NCBI RefSeq assembly: GCF_001956855.1
Contig: NZ_MTHD01000007.1
Span: 1-64,000, forward strand
DNA: 64,000 bases
From: Azonexus hydrophilus
GTDB lineage: Bacteria; Pseudomonadota; Gammaproteobacteria; Burkholderiales; Rhodocyclaceae
Direction of reading: 5' to 3'
The notes below the pieces were generated by a model. It saw only the letters and a program-made list of their open reading frames with translations, was not told where the DNA came from and did not search any database. Shown here in pieces: positions 53,186 through 61,931 of the stretch. Position 1 is the first letter of the stretch, and each line of letters opens with the position of its first letter. The position numbers and the translations under genes are program-made.

Positions 53186-53899
53186 TCAGCGCTGCAGGCC
53201 GCCGATCCACACCGAATAAAGCTGTTCCGACAACTGGCGCATGACCGGCAGGCGTTCGCCGAGTTCCCCGAGCATCTGTTCCGGCGTCTGCGCGCTTGGC
53301 TGGTCGGCGACGGACAGGGCTTCGTCGGCCCACTGCTCGCACCAGGTGGCGATCATTTCCGGGGTCATCTCGACGTGACATTGCATGCCGAGGTTGGGGC
53401 CGAGTACATACATCTGGTTGGCGCAGTAGCCGTTGGCAAACAGCCGTGTTGCCCCGGGCGGGATGCTGAAGGTCTCGCCATGCCACTGGAAGACGGTGCC
53501 GGCCTTGCCCGCCAGTTCGCCGAGCCAGTGTCGGGCGATTTCATGGTCCTCGGCCAGTGCTTTGCCCCAGCCGATTTCCTTGACCGGGTTCTTCGTCACC
53601 TGGCCGCCGAGTGCCTTGCTGATCAACTGGCCGCCCAGGCAGTGACCGATCACCGGGATGCCGCGCCCGGTGGCGTCGCGGATCAGGGCACAGACCGGAT
53701 CGATCCATGGCAGCGGATCATTGACGCTCATCGGCCCGCCCATGAAGCACAGGCCGGAATAATCCGCCGCCGTCGCCGGTGCCGCCTGGCCTTCGTCGAT
53801 GGCGATCAGGGTCCATGGAATGCCTTGCTGCTCAAGGAATATGGCAAAATAGCCCGGACCTTCTGTGGGGGAGTGGCGAAAGATGGCAACAGGCTTCAT
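53186..53899 (-). CDS. Class I glutamine amidotransferase-like protein
   Basis: The 237-residue protein has the triad-type motifs of class I amidotransferases: nucleophile in VIGHCLGGQLISKALGG and histidine in VFQWHGETFSIPPGA. It lacks a synthetase partner, so it belongs to the stand-alone group related to GMP synthase amidotransferase domains (YfeJ-like). The ATG at 53899 matches family starts. The start overlaps the divergent protease start by 17 bases. Substrate unknown. Confidence 0.87.
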   Translation of the reverse strand: MKPVAIFRHSPTEGPGYFAIFLEQQGIPWTLIAIDEGQAAPATAADYSGLCFMGGPMSVNDPLPWIDPVCALIRDATGRGIPVIGHCLGGQLISKALGGQVTKNPVKEIGWGKALAEDHEIARHWLGELAGKAGTVFQWHGETFSIPPGATRLFANGYCANQMYVLGPNLGMQCHVEMTPEMIATWCEQWADEALSVADQPSAQTPEQMLGELGERLPVMRQLSEQLYSVWIGGLQR

Positions 53900-54557
53900 G
53901 GCTTTGGCTCGGCTTCGGAAAACAGGCGTCAATTTTACGCTGGGTAGCCTGTGTTTTCTGTTTTCCCTCGGTTTGGGTGCGCAGGAAGTCGGTCTGGCCG
54001 GCATCATCGGCAGCAAGGCGCTGCTGATGATCAACGGCGCCCCTCCCCGTTCGGTGCCGCAGGGCAGCACGGTGGATGGGGTCAAGGTCGTGGCGGTGCA
54101 GGGCGATCAGGTGATCATTGAAATCGGTGGTCGCAAGCGGCCGCTACGCGTCGGCCAGCATGCGGTCGGCGTGATTCCCGAGGGCGGCGCGGACAAACTG
54201 GTGTTGAATGCCGACGGCCAGGGACATTTTTTCACGACCGGAGTGATCAACGGGGTTTCCGTGCGTTTCCTGGTCGATACCGGGGCCAGCATGATTTCGC
54301 TGGGCGCCAGCGATGCGCGGCGCATGGGGCTGGATTTCAATCGCGGCCAGAAGGGCATGTCGCAGACTGCCAACGGGCAGGTCGTGGTGAGCAAGATACA
54401 ACTCGACAACGTACGCGTCGGCGGTGTTACCCTGCATCAGGTCGATGCAGTGATCCATCAGACGGACATGCCCATTGCCCTGCTGGGCATGAGCTTCCTG
54501 AACCGGATGGAAATGCAGCGCGACGGCAATACCATGACGCTGAAAAAGCGCTTTTAG
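53883..54557 (+). CDS. Retropepsin-like aspartic protease, membrane- or periplasm-located
   Basis: The 224-residue protein has an N-terminal hydrophobic segment (FTLGSLCFLFSLGLGAQ), a short beta region and a clan AA protease domain with FLVDTGASMISL (Asp132-Thr133-Gly134) and IALLGMSFLNRM. It fits the TIGR02281 family of single-domain proteases that act as dimers. The ATG at 53883 is used; ATG at 53898 would avoid part of the overlap with the divergent gene. Substrate unknown. A small gene follows after 11 bases. Confidence 0.85.
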   Translation: MATGFMALARLRKTGVNFTLGSLCFLFSLGLGAQEVGLAGIIGSKALLMINGAPPRSVPQGSTVDGVKVVAVQGDQVIIEIGGRKRPLRVGQHAVGVIPEGGADKLVLNADGQGHFFTTGVINGVSVRFLVDTGASMISLGASDARRMGLDFNRGQKGMSQTANGQVVVSKIQLDNVRVGGVTLHQVDAVIHQTDMPIALLGMSFLNRMEMQRDGNTMTLKKRF

Positions 54558-54568
54558 GAGAGAGAAGA

Positions 54569-54826
54569 ATGCCGCAACGGGATCAGGAAATCGCACTTTT
54601 GCGTGAAGAACTGGAAATGCTGATGCGCGAACGGCAGTTCCTGCTGCGCGTCGTCGGGGCCAGTGCCGCGCTGATCGCCTCGCTGGACAGCAAGCGCTTG
54701 CCGGTGGGTGCCGTCGAGGCCGCCGATGTCGTCGCCACGACGATCAACTGTCTGTCCGAGGAAACGCTGCAGGATGCGCTGTCGGCGGTCCATGCCGAGA
54801 TCGAGGAGGGTTCGGCGGCAGCATGA
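54569..54826 (+). CDS. Small helical hypothetical protein (85 aa)
   Basis: I do not recognise a family. The N-terminal third is a charged helix that could form a coiled coil (IALLREELEMLMRERQFLLRV). AGGAGAG precedes the ATG. It lies between the protease gene and the Nudix gene and overlaps the latter by four bases (ATGA), so it is part of that transcript. Confidence 0.72.
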   Translation: MPQRDQEIALLREELEMLMRERQFLLRVVGASAALIASLDSKRLPVGAVEAADVVATTINCLSEETLQDALSAVHAEIEEGSAAA

Positions 54827-55410
54827 GCATCGATCTGGATCGCCTGCGGCATTGTCTGCTGGCGGCCCCGCCCGATGGCGAGGCAGTGATCGAGGATGGC
54901 GCCGGCAGTGGCGCCCTGACCGCTGCCGCCGTGCTGTTTCCCATTGTCCTCCGCGACAATGGCTACACGGTCCTGCTCACCCAGCGGACTGCGCACCTGC
55001 GCGATCATGCCGGGCAGGTCAGTTTTCCTGGCGGCCGCGTCGAGGAAACCGATGCTACACCGCTCGATACTGCACTGCGTGAGACCGAAGAGGAAATCGG
55101 CCTGACCCGCAATCATGTCGAGGTCCTTGGTTACCTGCCCGAATACCGTACAGGCACCGGCTTTCGTGTCGTGCCGGTGGTCGGCGTGGTGACCCCGCCG
55201 TTCGACCTGCGGCCCGATCCCTTCGAGGTCGCCGAGGTTTTCGAGGTGCCGCTCTCCTTCCTGCTCGATCAATCGAATCACCAGCGGCATTCGGTGCATC
55301 TGCGGGGGGCGCTGCGCCACTATTTCGCGATGCCTTACGGCGATTATTTCATCTGGGGGGCAACTGCCGGCATGATCCGTTCGCTGACCGAAAGGCTTGT
55401 GGTATCTTGA
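54823..55410 (+). CDS. CoA pyrophosphatase-type Nudix hydrolase
   Basis: The 195-residue protein has the Nudix box GGRVEE...ALRETEEEIGL and the upstream block QRTAHLRDHAGQVSFPGG that marks the CoA/UPF0035 subgroup (NudL/PCD1). It probably cleaves CoA or acyl-CoA diphosphate bonds. Start overlaps the preceding gene. Confidence 0.88.
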   Translation: MSIDLDRLRHCLLAAPPDGEAVIEDGAGSGALTAAAVLFPIVLRDNGYTVLLTQRTAHLRDHAGQVSFPGGRVEETDATPLDTALRETEEEIGLTRNHVEVLGYLPEYRTGTGFRVVPVVGVVTPPFDLRPDPFEVAEVFEVPLSFLLDQSNHQRHSVHLRGALRHYFAMPYGDYFIWGATAGMIRSLTERLVVS

Positions 55411-55455
55411 TGTCCTAGCCAAGAACAAACCGCTGCCAGCGGTACTTCTACCCCC

Positions 55456-56379
55456 ATGAGTCTTTTTTCGTTGATCGCCGTTTTCCTGATCGAGCAATTC
55501 AAGCCGCTGGACTATCGTCGCATCGTGGCAGAGCCACTCGGCGCCTGGGCCGGATTCGTCGAATCGCGGTTCAATGCCGGCGGGCGGCACCATGGTATCG
55601 CCGGCTGGCTGGTGGCCGTCGCCCTGCCGGTCGTCCTGCTCGGCCTGCTTTACCTGGCACTGCATACGCTGAATCCGCTGCTCGGCTGGGTGCTCAATGT
55701 CGGTGTGCTCTACCTGACCATGGGTTTTCGCCAGTTCAGCCACCATTACACCGAAATCCAGCTGGCACTGCGCCTCGGCGATCTCGATCGGGCCCGCCTG
55801 TTGCTGGCTGAGTGGCAGGATCGCTCGACCCAGGGCATGAGCGCCCGGGAAGTCGCCCGCCTGTCCATCGAGGGAGCGCTGGGGGCTTCACATCGCCACG
55901 TTTTCGCCGTGCTGCTCTGGTTCATCCTGCTGCCGGGACCGTGCGGTGCGCTGCTCTACCGGCTGGCGCTGATCGTCCGCGATCGCTGGACAGCAGACAG
56001 TCCGGCGGAGCACAATGAATTCCCGGCGTTCGCCCGGCGCGTTTTCGGTATCATCGACTGGTTGCCGCTGCGCACAACCGCAGCCGCCTTTGCCGTCGTC
56101 GGCGATTTCGAGGATGCCGTTCATTGCTGGCGTACCCAGCCGGCGATGTGGCCGGATCGCGATCTTGGCATCGTCCTGGCGAGCGGCGCTGGTGCGCTGG
56201 GCGTCCAGCTGGGCGGCTCGGTCGTGGATGAAGGCGAGGTTTCTGATCGCGCCGATCTGGGGCTGGGCGATCCAGCCGATGTTGATTTCATGCAAAGTGC
56301 CGTCGGCCTGGTATGGCGGGCCACGGTGCTGTGGATGTTGTTGCTCTTTTTGTTGGGGCTTGCCAGCCTGGCAGGTTGA
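55456..56379 (+). CDS. CobD/CbiB-family membrane protein (AmpE-like)
   Basis: The 307-residue protein has three or four membrane segments (LVAVALPVVLLGLLYLAL, FAVLLWFILLPGPCGALLYRL, VLWMLLLFLLGLASLAG) and the blocks FRQFSHHYTEIQLALRLGD and EVARLSIEGALGASHRHVFAV. This matches the CobD/CbiB-like family used as a regulatory signalling modulator (AmpE-like) in betaproteobacteria without cobalamin synthesis nearby. No cobalamin genes are adjacent. Function uncertain. Confidence 0.82.
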   Translation: MSLFSLIAVFLIEQFKPLDYRRIVAEPLGAWAGFVESRFNAGGRHHGIAGWLVAVALPVVLLGLLYLALHTLNPLLGWVLNVGVLYLTMGFRQFSHHYTEIQLALRLGDLDRARLLLAEWQDRSTQGMSAREVARLSIEGALGASHRHVFAVLLWFILLPGPCGALLYRLALIVRDRWTADSPAEHNEFPAFARRVFGIIDWLPLRTTAAAFAVVGDFEDAVHCWRTQPAMWPDRDLGIVLASGAGALGVQLGGSVVDEGEVSDRADLGLGDPADVDFMQSAVGLVWRATVLWMLLLFLLGLASLAG

Positions 56380-56404
56380 TAAAAATTTTTACGAGGAGTT
56401 CTAC

Positions 56405-57586
56405 ATGAGCAGAGAAGTTGTCGTTCTGAGCGCGGTTCGTTCCCCCATCGGTTCCTTTGGCGGTTCCCTGGCCGACTTCGATACCAGCGAACTGGCCGGT
56501 ATCGTGATGAAGGAAGCCGTGGCGCGCTCCGGTGTCGATCCCCAGCAGATCAACTACGTTACCGTCGGCACCACGATGCCGACCGATTCCCGCTACGCCT
56601 ACGCTTCCCGTGTTGCTTCCATCCAGGCCGGTCTGCCGATGGAGTCCGTCGCCATGCAGGTTTCCCGCCTGTGTGCCTCCGGCCTGCAGGGCATCGTCAC
56701 CACCGCCCAGAACATCATGCTGAACGATGCCGACTACGGTATCGGCGGCGGTGTCGAAGTCATGTCCAAGGCCGCCTACCTGCTGCCGGCACTGCGTTCC
56801 GGTGCCCGCATGGGTGATACCAAGGCAATCGACTCGATGGTTGCTGTCCTGACCGACCCGTTCGGCGTTGGCCACATGGGCATCACTGCGGAAAACCTGG
56901 CTGCCAAGCACGGCATCACCCGCGAAGCGCAGGACGAATTTGCCGTCGAGTCGCAGCGTCGTGCTGCTGCTGCCATCGCGGCCGGCCATTTCAAGTCGCA
57001 GATCGTGCCGATCGTCAAGCAGACCCGCAAGGGCGAAGTGGTTTTCGACACCGACGAATACGTCAAGGCTGGCACCACGCTGGAATCGCTGGCCAAGATG
57101 AAGCCGGCTTTCAAGAAGGACGGTACCGTCACCGCCGGTAACGCTTCCGGCATCAATGACGGCGCAGCCTTCTTCGTGCTGGCTGCTGCCGATGTCGCTG
57201 CCAAGGCCGGTTACAAGGCCCGTGCCCGTATCGCCGGTTACGCTGTTGCCGGCGTGCCGAACGACATCATGGGCGAAGGTCCGATCCCGGCGACCAAGCT
57301 GGCGCTGAAGAAGGCCGGCCTGACGCTGGATCAGATGGACGTCATCGAGTCCAACGAAGCTTTCGCTGCCCAGGCACTGTCGGTGTCCAAGGTGCTCGGC
57401 CTCGATCCGGCCAAGACCAACCCGAACGGCGGTGCCATCGCTCTCGGCCACCCGGTCGGCTGCTCCGGTGCCTTCATCGCCACCAAGGCGCTCTACGAAC
57501 TGGAGCGTGTTGCCGGCAAATACGCGCTGGTCACCATGTGTATCGGTGGCGGTCAGGGGATCGCAGTCATCCTCGAACGCGCCTGA
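56405..57586 (+). CDS. Beta-ketothiolase / acetyl-CoA acetyltransferase
   Basis: The 393-residue thiolase has the acyl-carrying cysteine in VSRLCASGLQ (Cys90), GHPVGCSGAF (His349) and CIGGGQG (Cys379). Sequence features resemble BktB-type broad-chain thiolases that also serve polyhydroxyalkanoate synthesis; a catabolic AtoB role is possible. GGAG lies before the ATG at 56405. It is a single-gene unit with its own terminator. Confidence 0.93.
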   Translation: MSREVVVLSAVRSPIGSFGGSLADFDTSELAGIVMKEAVARSGVDPQQINYVTVGTTMPTDSRYAYASRVASIQAGLPMESVAMQVSRLCASGLQGIVTTAQNIMLNDADYGIGGGVEVMSKAAYLLPALRSGARMGDTKAIDSMVAVLTDPFGVGHMGITAENLAAKHGITREAQDEFAVESQRRAAAAIAAGHFKSQIVPIVKQTRKGEVVFDTDEYVKAGTTLESLAKMKPAFKKDGTVTAGNASGINDGAAFFVLAAADVAAKAGYKARARIAGYAVAGVPNDIMGEGPIPATKLALKKAGLTLDQMDVIESNEAFAAQALSVSKVLGLDPAKTNPNGGAIALGHPVGCSGAFIATKALYELERVAGKYALVTMCIGGGQGIAVILERA

Positions 57587-57605
57587 TCCTTGTACGACAT
57601 CCGCC

Positions 57606-57638
57606 AAAAACCCGCCGGAGCGATCCGGCGGGTTTTTT
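57606..57638 (+). terminator. Intrinsic terminator after the thiolase gene
   Basis: CCCGCCGGA-GCGA-TCCGGCGGG followed by six T residues. Confidence 0.9.
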
Positions 57639-57731
57639 ATTTGCACCAGCATGAATTCATTTGGCACCACAATGGGGCGGTGGCCTAAAACACGTTTTGC
57701 TAATTCGCTGATTCAATGTGCATTTGGGGCG

Positions 57732-57747
57732 TGGCACGGAATCTGCT
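57732..57747 (+). promoter_or_regulatory. Sigma-54 promoter of the ATP-grasp/alpha-E genes
   Basis: TGGCACG-GAAT-CTGCT has GG at 57733-57734, exactly ten bases, then GC at 57745-57746: a near-consensus -24/-12 element. The start codon is 39 bases downstream of the -12 GC. Upstream, TGCACCA (57642-57648) resembles an NtrC half-site. Confidence 0.75.
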
Positions 57748-57785
57748 GAATTCCATTCGAGAGCATCCTCAGTGACGAGTCCAAA

Positions 57786-59198
57786 ATGAACTTCTATAAC
57801 GAGATGTACGACGCCAACGGCGGGGTCAGGGAGCACTACAAGGGTTATGAGGCATGGCTGACGGCAACGCCGCCGGAGCGTATCGAGCGCAAGCGTGCCG
57901 AGGCCGATCTGGCCTTTCACCGGGTCGGCATCACTTTTGCGGTCTACGGCGAGGAAGCCGGAAAAGAGCGGCTGATCCCCTTCGATATCGTTCCGCGCAT
58001 CATTCCGTCGAAGGAATGGAAATCGCTGGAACGCGGCATGCGCCAGCGGGTCAAGGCGCTCAACATGTTCCTGTGGGACATCTATCACGACCAGGAAATC
58101 CTCAAGGCTGGCAAGATTCCGGCCGAGCAGGTGCTGAACAATGCCCAGTACCGCGCGGTGATGCATGGCGTCGATGTGCCGGGTGGTGTCTATGCGCACA
58201 TCGCCGGCGTGGACATCGTGCGTGCCGGTGAGGGTGAGTTCTACGTGCTGGAAGACAATCTGCGCGTGCCGTCCGGTGTCTCGTACATGCTCGAAGACCG
58301 CAAGATGATGATGCGGCTTTTCCCCGAACTGTTCGCCCGGCACAAGGTGGCGCCGGTGCAGCACTACCCGGACATGCTGCTGGAAAAGCTGCGTGCCGTT
58401 GCGCCGCAGGGGATTACAGATCCGACCGTCGTCGTGCTGACGCCGGGCGCCTACAACAGCGCCTATTTCGAACACAGTTTTCTGGCCCAGCAGATGGGCG
58501 TCGAACTGGTCGAGGGGCGCGATCTCTTCGTCAAGAACGAAACGGTTTACATGCGCACGACGCAGGGGCCGCAGCGCGTTGATGTCATCTATCGCCGGAT
58601 CGACGACGATTTCATGGACCCGCTGGCCTTCCGCGCCGATTCCGCGCTTGGCGTGCCGGGTATCCTGAAGGCCTACCAGGCCGGCAACGTGACGCTGTCG
58701 AACGCCATCGGTACCGGTGTCGCCGACGACAAGTCGATCTACCCGTATGTGCCGGACATGATCCGTTTCTACCTCGACGAAGCGCCGATCCTGAACAACG
58801 TGCCGACTTACATGTGTCGCAAGAAGGATGACCTGGCCTACGTGCTTGATCACCTGTCGGAGTTGGTGGTCAAGGAAGTGCATGGTGCCGGCGGCTACGG
58901 CATGCTGGTTGGCCCGGCCTCGACCAAGGAACAGATCGAGCATTTCCGCCATTTGCTGATCGCCAAGCCGGAAGGCTACATCGCCCAGCCGACGCTGGCG
59001 CTGTCCAACTGCCCGACTTTTGTCGAGGAGGGCATCGCCCCACGCCACCTCGACCTGCGGCCCTTCGTGCTGTCATCGGGCAAGTGCGTGGACATGGTCC
59101 CGGGCGGCCTGACCCGTGTTGCCCTGACCAAGGGCTCGCTGGTCGTCAATTCGTCGCAGGGCGGCGGTACCAAAGACACTTGGGTTCTGGAGGATTAA
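57786..59198 (+). CDS. Circularly permuted ATP-grasp protein (type 2)
   Basis: The 470-residue protein matches the DUF404/DUF407 ATP-grasp family: FYNEMYDANGGVREHYKGYEAWL, LWDIYHDQEILKAGKIPAEQVL, YVLEDNLRVPSGVSYMLEDR, VDVIYRRIDDDFMDPLAFR and KEVHGAGGYGMLVGPAS. These enzymes are predicted to form amide bonds, perhaps making a small peptide. The alpha-E gene follows three bases later, its standard partner. The transglutaminase and proteasome-like genes often found in such clusters are not here. Confidence 0.9.
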   Translation: MNFYNEMYDANGGVREHYKGYEAWLTATPPERIERKRAEADLAFHRVGITFAVYGEEAGKERLIPFDIVPRIIPSKEWKSLERGMRQRVKALNMFLWDIYHDQEILKAGKIPAEQVLNNAQYRAVMHGVDVPGGVYAHIAGVDIVRAGEGEFYVLEDNLRVPSGVSYMLEDRKMMMRLFPELFARHKVAPVQHYPDMLLEKLRAVAPQGITDPTVVVLTPGAYNSAYFEHSFLAQQMGVELVEGRDLFVKNETVYMRTTQGPQRVDVIYRRIDDDFMDPLAFRADSALGVPGILKAYQAGNVTLSNAIGTGVADDKSIYPYVPDMIRFYLDEAPILNNVPTYMCRKKDDLAYVLDHLSELVVKEVHGAGGYGMLVGPASTKEQIEHFRHLLIAKPEGYIAQPTLALSNCPTFVEEGIAPRHLDLRPFVLSSGKCVDMVPGGLTRVALTKGSLVVNSSQGGGTKDTWVLED

Positions 59199-59201
59199 GC
59201 C

Positions 59202-60149
59202 ATGCTGAGCCGAACTGCCGATCACCTGTTCTGGATGTCGCGCTATATCGAGCGCGCCGAAAACCTTGCCCGCCTGCTCGACGTCACCTGGCAGATGTCG
59301 CTGGTGCCGCAATCCGAGGAAGCCGCCAACCAGAGCTGGGCCGCGATCATTGCCCTGAACAGCCTGGAAGAAGCCTATGCCGCCAAGTATTCTGCGGTCA
59401 ACGGGGAAAATGTGCTGCGTTTCATGGTCAGCGACCATGACAACTACGCGTCGATTCACAGCTGCCTGCGCCTGGCGCGCGAGAATGCGCACGCGGTACG
59501 CGGCACGCTAACCACGGAAATGTGGGAAACGATGAACGCGACCTGGCTGGAAGCCCGGGAAAAGAGTTTCGAGCAGATCGTCAATGCCGGCATCGGCGAC
59601 TACTGCGAATGGGTCAAGCTGCGTTCCTCACTGTCGCGCGGAACCACGCTCGGGACGCTGCTGCAGGACGAGGCCTTCCACTTCATCCGTCTCGGTACGC
59701 TGCTCGAACGCGCCGACAACACGGCACGCATCCTCGACGTCAAATACCATGTGCTGCGCCCGCATGGCGATGAAGGGGCGACCGATTTCTACCAGTGGGG
59801 CGCCTTGTTGCGCTCGCTTTCCGGTTTTGAGGTCTATCGCAAGGTCTATCGCGACGTGATTACGCCGGAGCGGGTCGCGGATCTGCTGATCCTGCACAGC
59901 GACATGCCGCGTTCGCTGCGATTCTGTCTCAACGGTGTGGTCAAGAACATCGAACTGGTCGCCAACAGCCATTCCGGCGAAACCCTGCGGCGGGCCGGGC
60001 AACTCTATTCGCAACTGCGCTACGGCCGCATCGAGGACATCCTGAAGGAAGGCCTGCACGAGTGGCTGACCGACTTCATGGATTGCATCTACCTGATCGG
60101 CGACGGCATCAGCAAGGACTTCCTGGTCCCGATGAGCGAGGCGGCCTGA
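59202..60149 (+). CDS. Alpha-E domain protein (DUF403)
   Basis: The 315-residue all-helical protein has the DUF403 signature MLSRTADHLFWMSRYIERAENLARLLDVT and the pattern LLERADNTARILDVKYH. It always accompanies type 2 ATP-grasp proteins in predicted peptide-synthesis clusters, and is thought to be structural or to bind substrate. It is co-transcribed with the ATP-grasp gene. Confidence 0.9.
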   Translation: MLSRTADHLFWMSRYIERAENLARLLDVTWQMSLVPQSEEAANQSWAAIIALNSLEEAYAAKYSAVNGENVLRFMVSDHDNYASIHSCLRLARENAHAVRGTLTTEMWETMNATWLEAREKSFEQIVNAGIGDYCEWVKLRSSLSRGTTLGTLLQDEAFHFIRLGTLLERADNTARILDVKYHVLRPHGDEGATDFYQWGALLRSLSGFEVYRKVYRDVITPERVADLLILHSDMPRSLRFCLNGVVKNIELVANSHSGETLRRAGQLYSQLRYGRIEDILKEGLHEWLTDFMDCIYLIGDGISKDFLVPMSEAA

Positions 60150-60156
60150 GTCCGGT

Positions 60157-61821
60157 TCAGCTTGCCCTGATCAGCCCGTCTTCGCCGGTTTCCTGGCTGG
60201 AGACGGGCGCGCCCAGTGGTACCGGGCTCAGCGTATCGAGCAGTGCTGCCGCCTTGTGGGCCTGCTCGACCAGGCGGCGCAGGGCACTGAATCCGCTCAT
60301 CACTTCGTCCATGCTGTCGATGTTGATCGTCCCGGCGGCGCCGGCTTCCAGCAGCCTGGCCTTGAGCGCGTGATAGTCCAGCTCGAAGCTGGCAAGTCGC
60401 TCGGCGTCCGGTAGCCGGAAATCCGGCAGCAGCGGATCCAGCTGTTCAAGCAGGCCAACCGCCTGATGCGCCAGCGCCCGGGCTTCGTCGTCCAGTGCCG
60501 CGTCAGCAATGGTCGGCAGGGCGGTATGAATCCTGCCGAGTTCGGCACTCAGTTCGTGGCAGGTATCGTAATAGCGATGAACGCGTAGCAGCGAGGCAAG
60601 ATTGCGCGCGGTGTCCTGCGGCATCGGATGCCGATTTACCTCGGTGACGAAATCGACGATGGCCCGTGCCAGCGGCTGGAAGGGATCGACTTTCGGCCAG
60701 GCGGACGGGCCATCGCCATCGGGCGTGGCGCGCCGGCGTACGGTATCGAGAACGATGTTGCCCAGACGGGAAATTTCACGATGCAGCGCGTCGACCGCAA
60801 GAGCAGGCACCGCGCCGACGTTGCGGTCGATATAGCGTGGTTGGCCGATTTCCTCTTCCTGGGTGCGGAAACGGCCCTGGAGAAAACGGGCAAGACGTTC
60901 CGTCAGCGGCCACATCAGCACCACGCCAAGCAGGTTGAAGAGGGTATGGAACAAGGCCAGGCTGACCGCCGGCTGGGAACCCAGCTCCAGCCAGTCGCGT
61001 AGCATGCCGATGAGCGTCAGTAGTGCCGGCAGCAACAGCAGGGCGACGATGCCGGTCAATAAATTGAACATGACATGGGCGGTGGCGGCCCGGCGTGCGT
61101 TGGGTGTGGCGCCAATGGCGGCGAGCAGGGCGGTTGCCGTGGTGCCGATATTGGCGCCGATGACTGCTGCTGCGGCCTCGTTCATCGGCAGTACACCAGC
61201 TTCCGCCAAGGTCAGCACGATGGCCAGTACTGCAGCGGAGGCCTGCATGACCACGGTCAGCAGGATGCCAGCCAGCACGAAGGCAAGGATCGACAAGATC
61301 CCGTGCCCGGATAGCACGCTCAGGTCGAGCCCGCTGCCGCCGCCGGCAAATGCCTGCTGCAGGAAGCCGATGCCGAGAAACAGCACGCCAAAGCCGCCGA
61401 TGGCGTTGCCGATTGCGCCGCGCCGGGTTTCCGCACCGGAAATGCGCAGCATGATGCCGATGCCGATCAGGGGCAGTGCCGCCGCTTCGAGTTTGAGCTT
61501 GAAACCGATGACGGCGACCAGCCAGCCGGTGAAGGTGGTGCCCACGTTGGAGCCGAAGAACACCCACAGCGATTGTCCCAGCGGCAGCAAACCGGCATTG
61601 ACGAAACCGATGGTGGCCACGGTGATCGCCGTCGACGATTGCACCAGCGCCGTCGAAAAGATACCAAACAGCAGGCCGCGCAGCCGGGTCGAAGTCCATG
61701 CATGGAGCAGGCGCGCCAGCGAAGGGCCCAGCGCCAGCTTCAGCCCGTCGGTCATCATCGTCATGCCGAGCAGGAAGAGGCCGATGCCGCCAAGCATCGC
61801 GGGCAGGTTGATTCCGTCCAT
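60157..61821 (-). CDS. Na/Pi cotransporter family protein (NptA-like with PhoU-like tail)
   Basis: The 554-residue protein has two inverted repeats of membrane segments with the signatures STALVQSSTAITVATIGFVNAG, GSNVGTTFTGW, VMQASAAVLAIVLTLAEAG and IGANIGTTATALLAA. A cytosolic helical C-terminal region (about 370-554) resembles PhoU. It probably moves phosphate with sodium, often outward in bacteria. The ATG at 61821 gives the family start. It is convergent with the alpha-E gene and divergent from the flavoprotein gene. Confidence 0.9.
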   Translation of the reverse strand: MDGINLPAMLGGIGLFLLGMTMMTDGLKLALGPSLARLLHAWTSTRLRGLLFGIFSTALVQSSTAITVATIGFVNAGLLPLGQSLWVFFGSNVGTTFTGWLVAVIGFKLKLEAAALPLIGIGIMLRISGAETRRGAIGNAIGGFGVLFLGIGFLQQAFAGGGSGLDLSVLSGHGILSILAFVLAGILLTVVMQASAAVLAIVLTLAEAGVLPMNEAAAAVIGANIGTTATALLAAIGATPNARRAATAHVMFNLLTGIVALLLLPALLTLIGMLRDWLELGSQPAVSLALFHTLFNLLGVVLMWPLTERLARFLQGRFRTQEEEIGQPRYIDRNVGAVPALAVDALHREISRLGNIVLDTVRRRATPDGDGPSAWPKVDPFQPLARAIVDFVTEVNRHPMPQDTARNLASLLRVHRYYDTCHELSAELGRIHTALPTIADAALDDEARALAHQAVGLLEQLDPLLPDFRLPDAERLASFELDYHALKARLLEAGAAGTINIDSMDEVMSGFSALRRLVEQAHKAAALLDTLSPVPLGAPVSSQETGEDGLIRAS

Positions 61822-61931
61822 AACGCACCATACTGTTTGTCTGCCCATAGCGTGGCGCCAGATGTCCCCGCCGTCAAGCATTGCCACCGATGTTAGAATC
61901 CGCCGCCTGATGCCGAGCGAAGCGACGTGCC

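Noticed and set aside
56015..56404. Longer N-terminus for the thiolase
   Set aside because: The frame is open through the preceding gene, but the GGAG site and the family start point to the ATG at 56405.
57659..57676. Second TGGCAC upstream of the ATP-grasp gene as another sigma-54 promoter
   Set aside because: At the required spacing the -12 dinucleotide is GG, not GC, so it does not fit.
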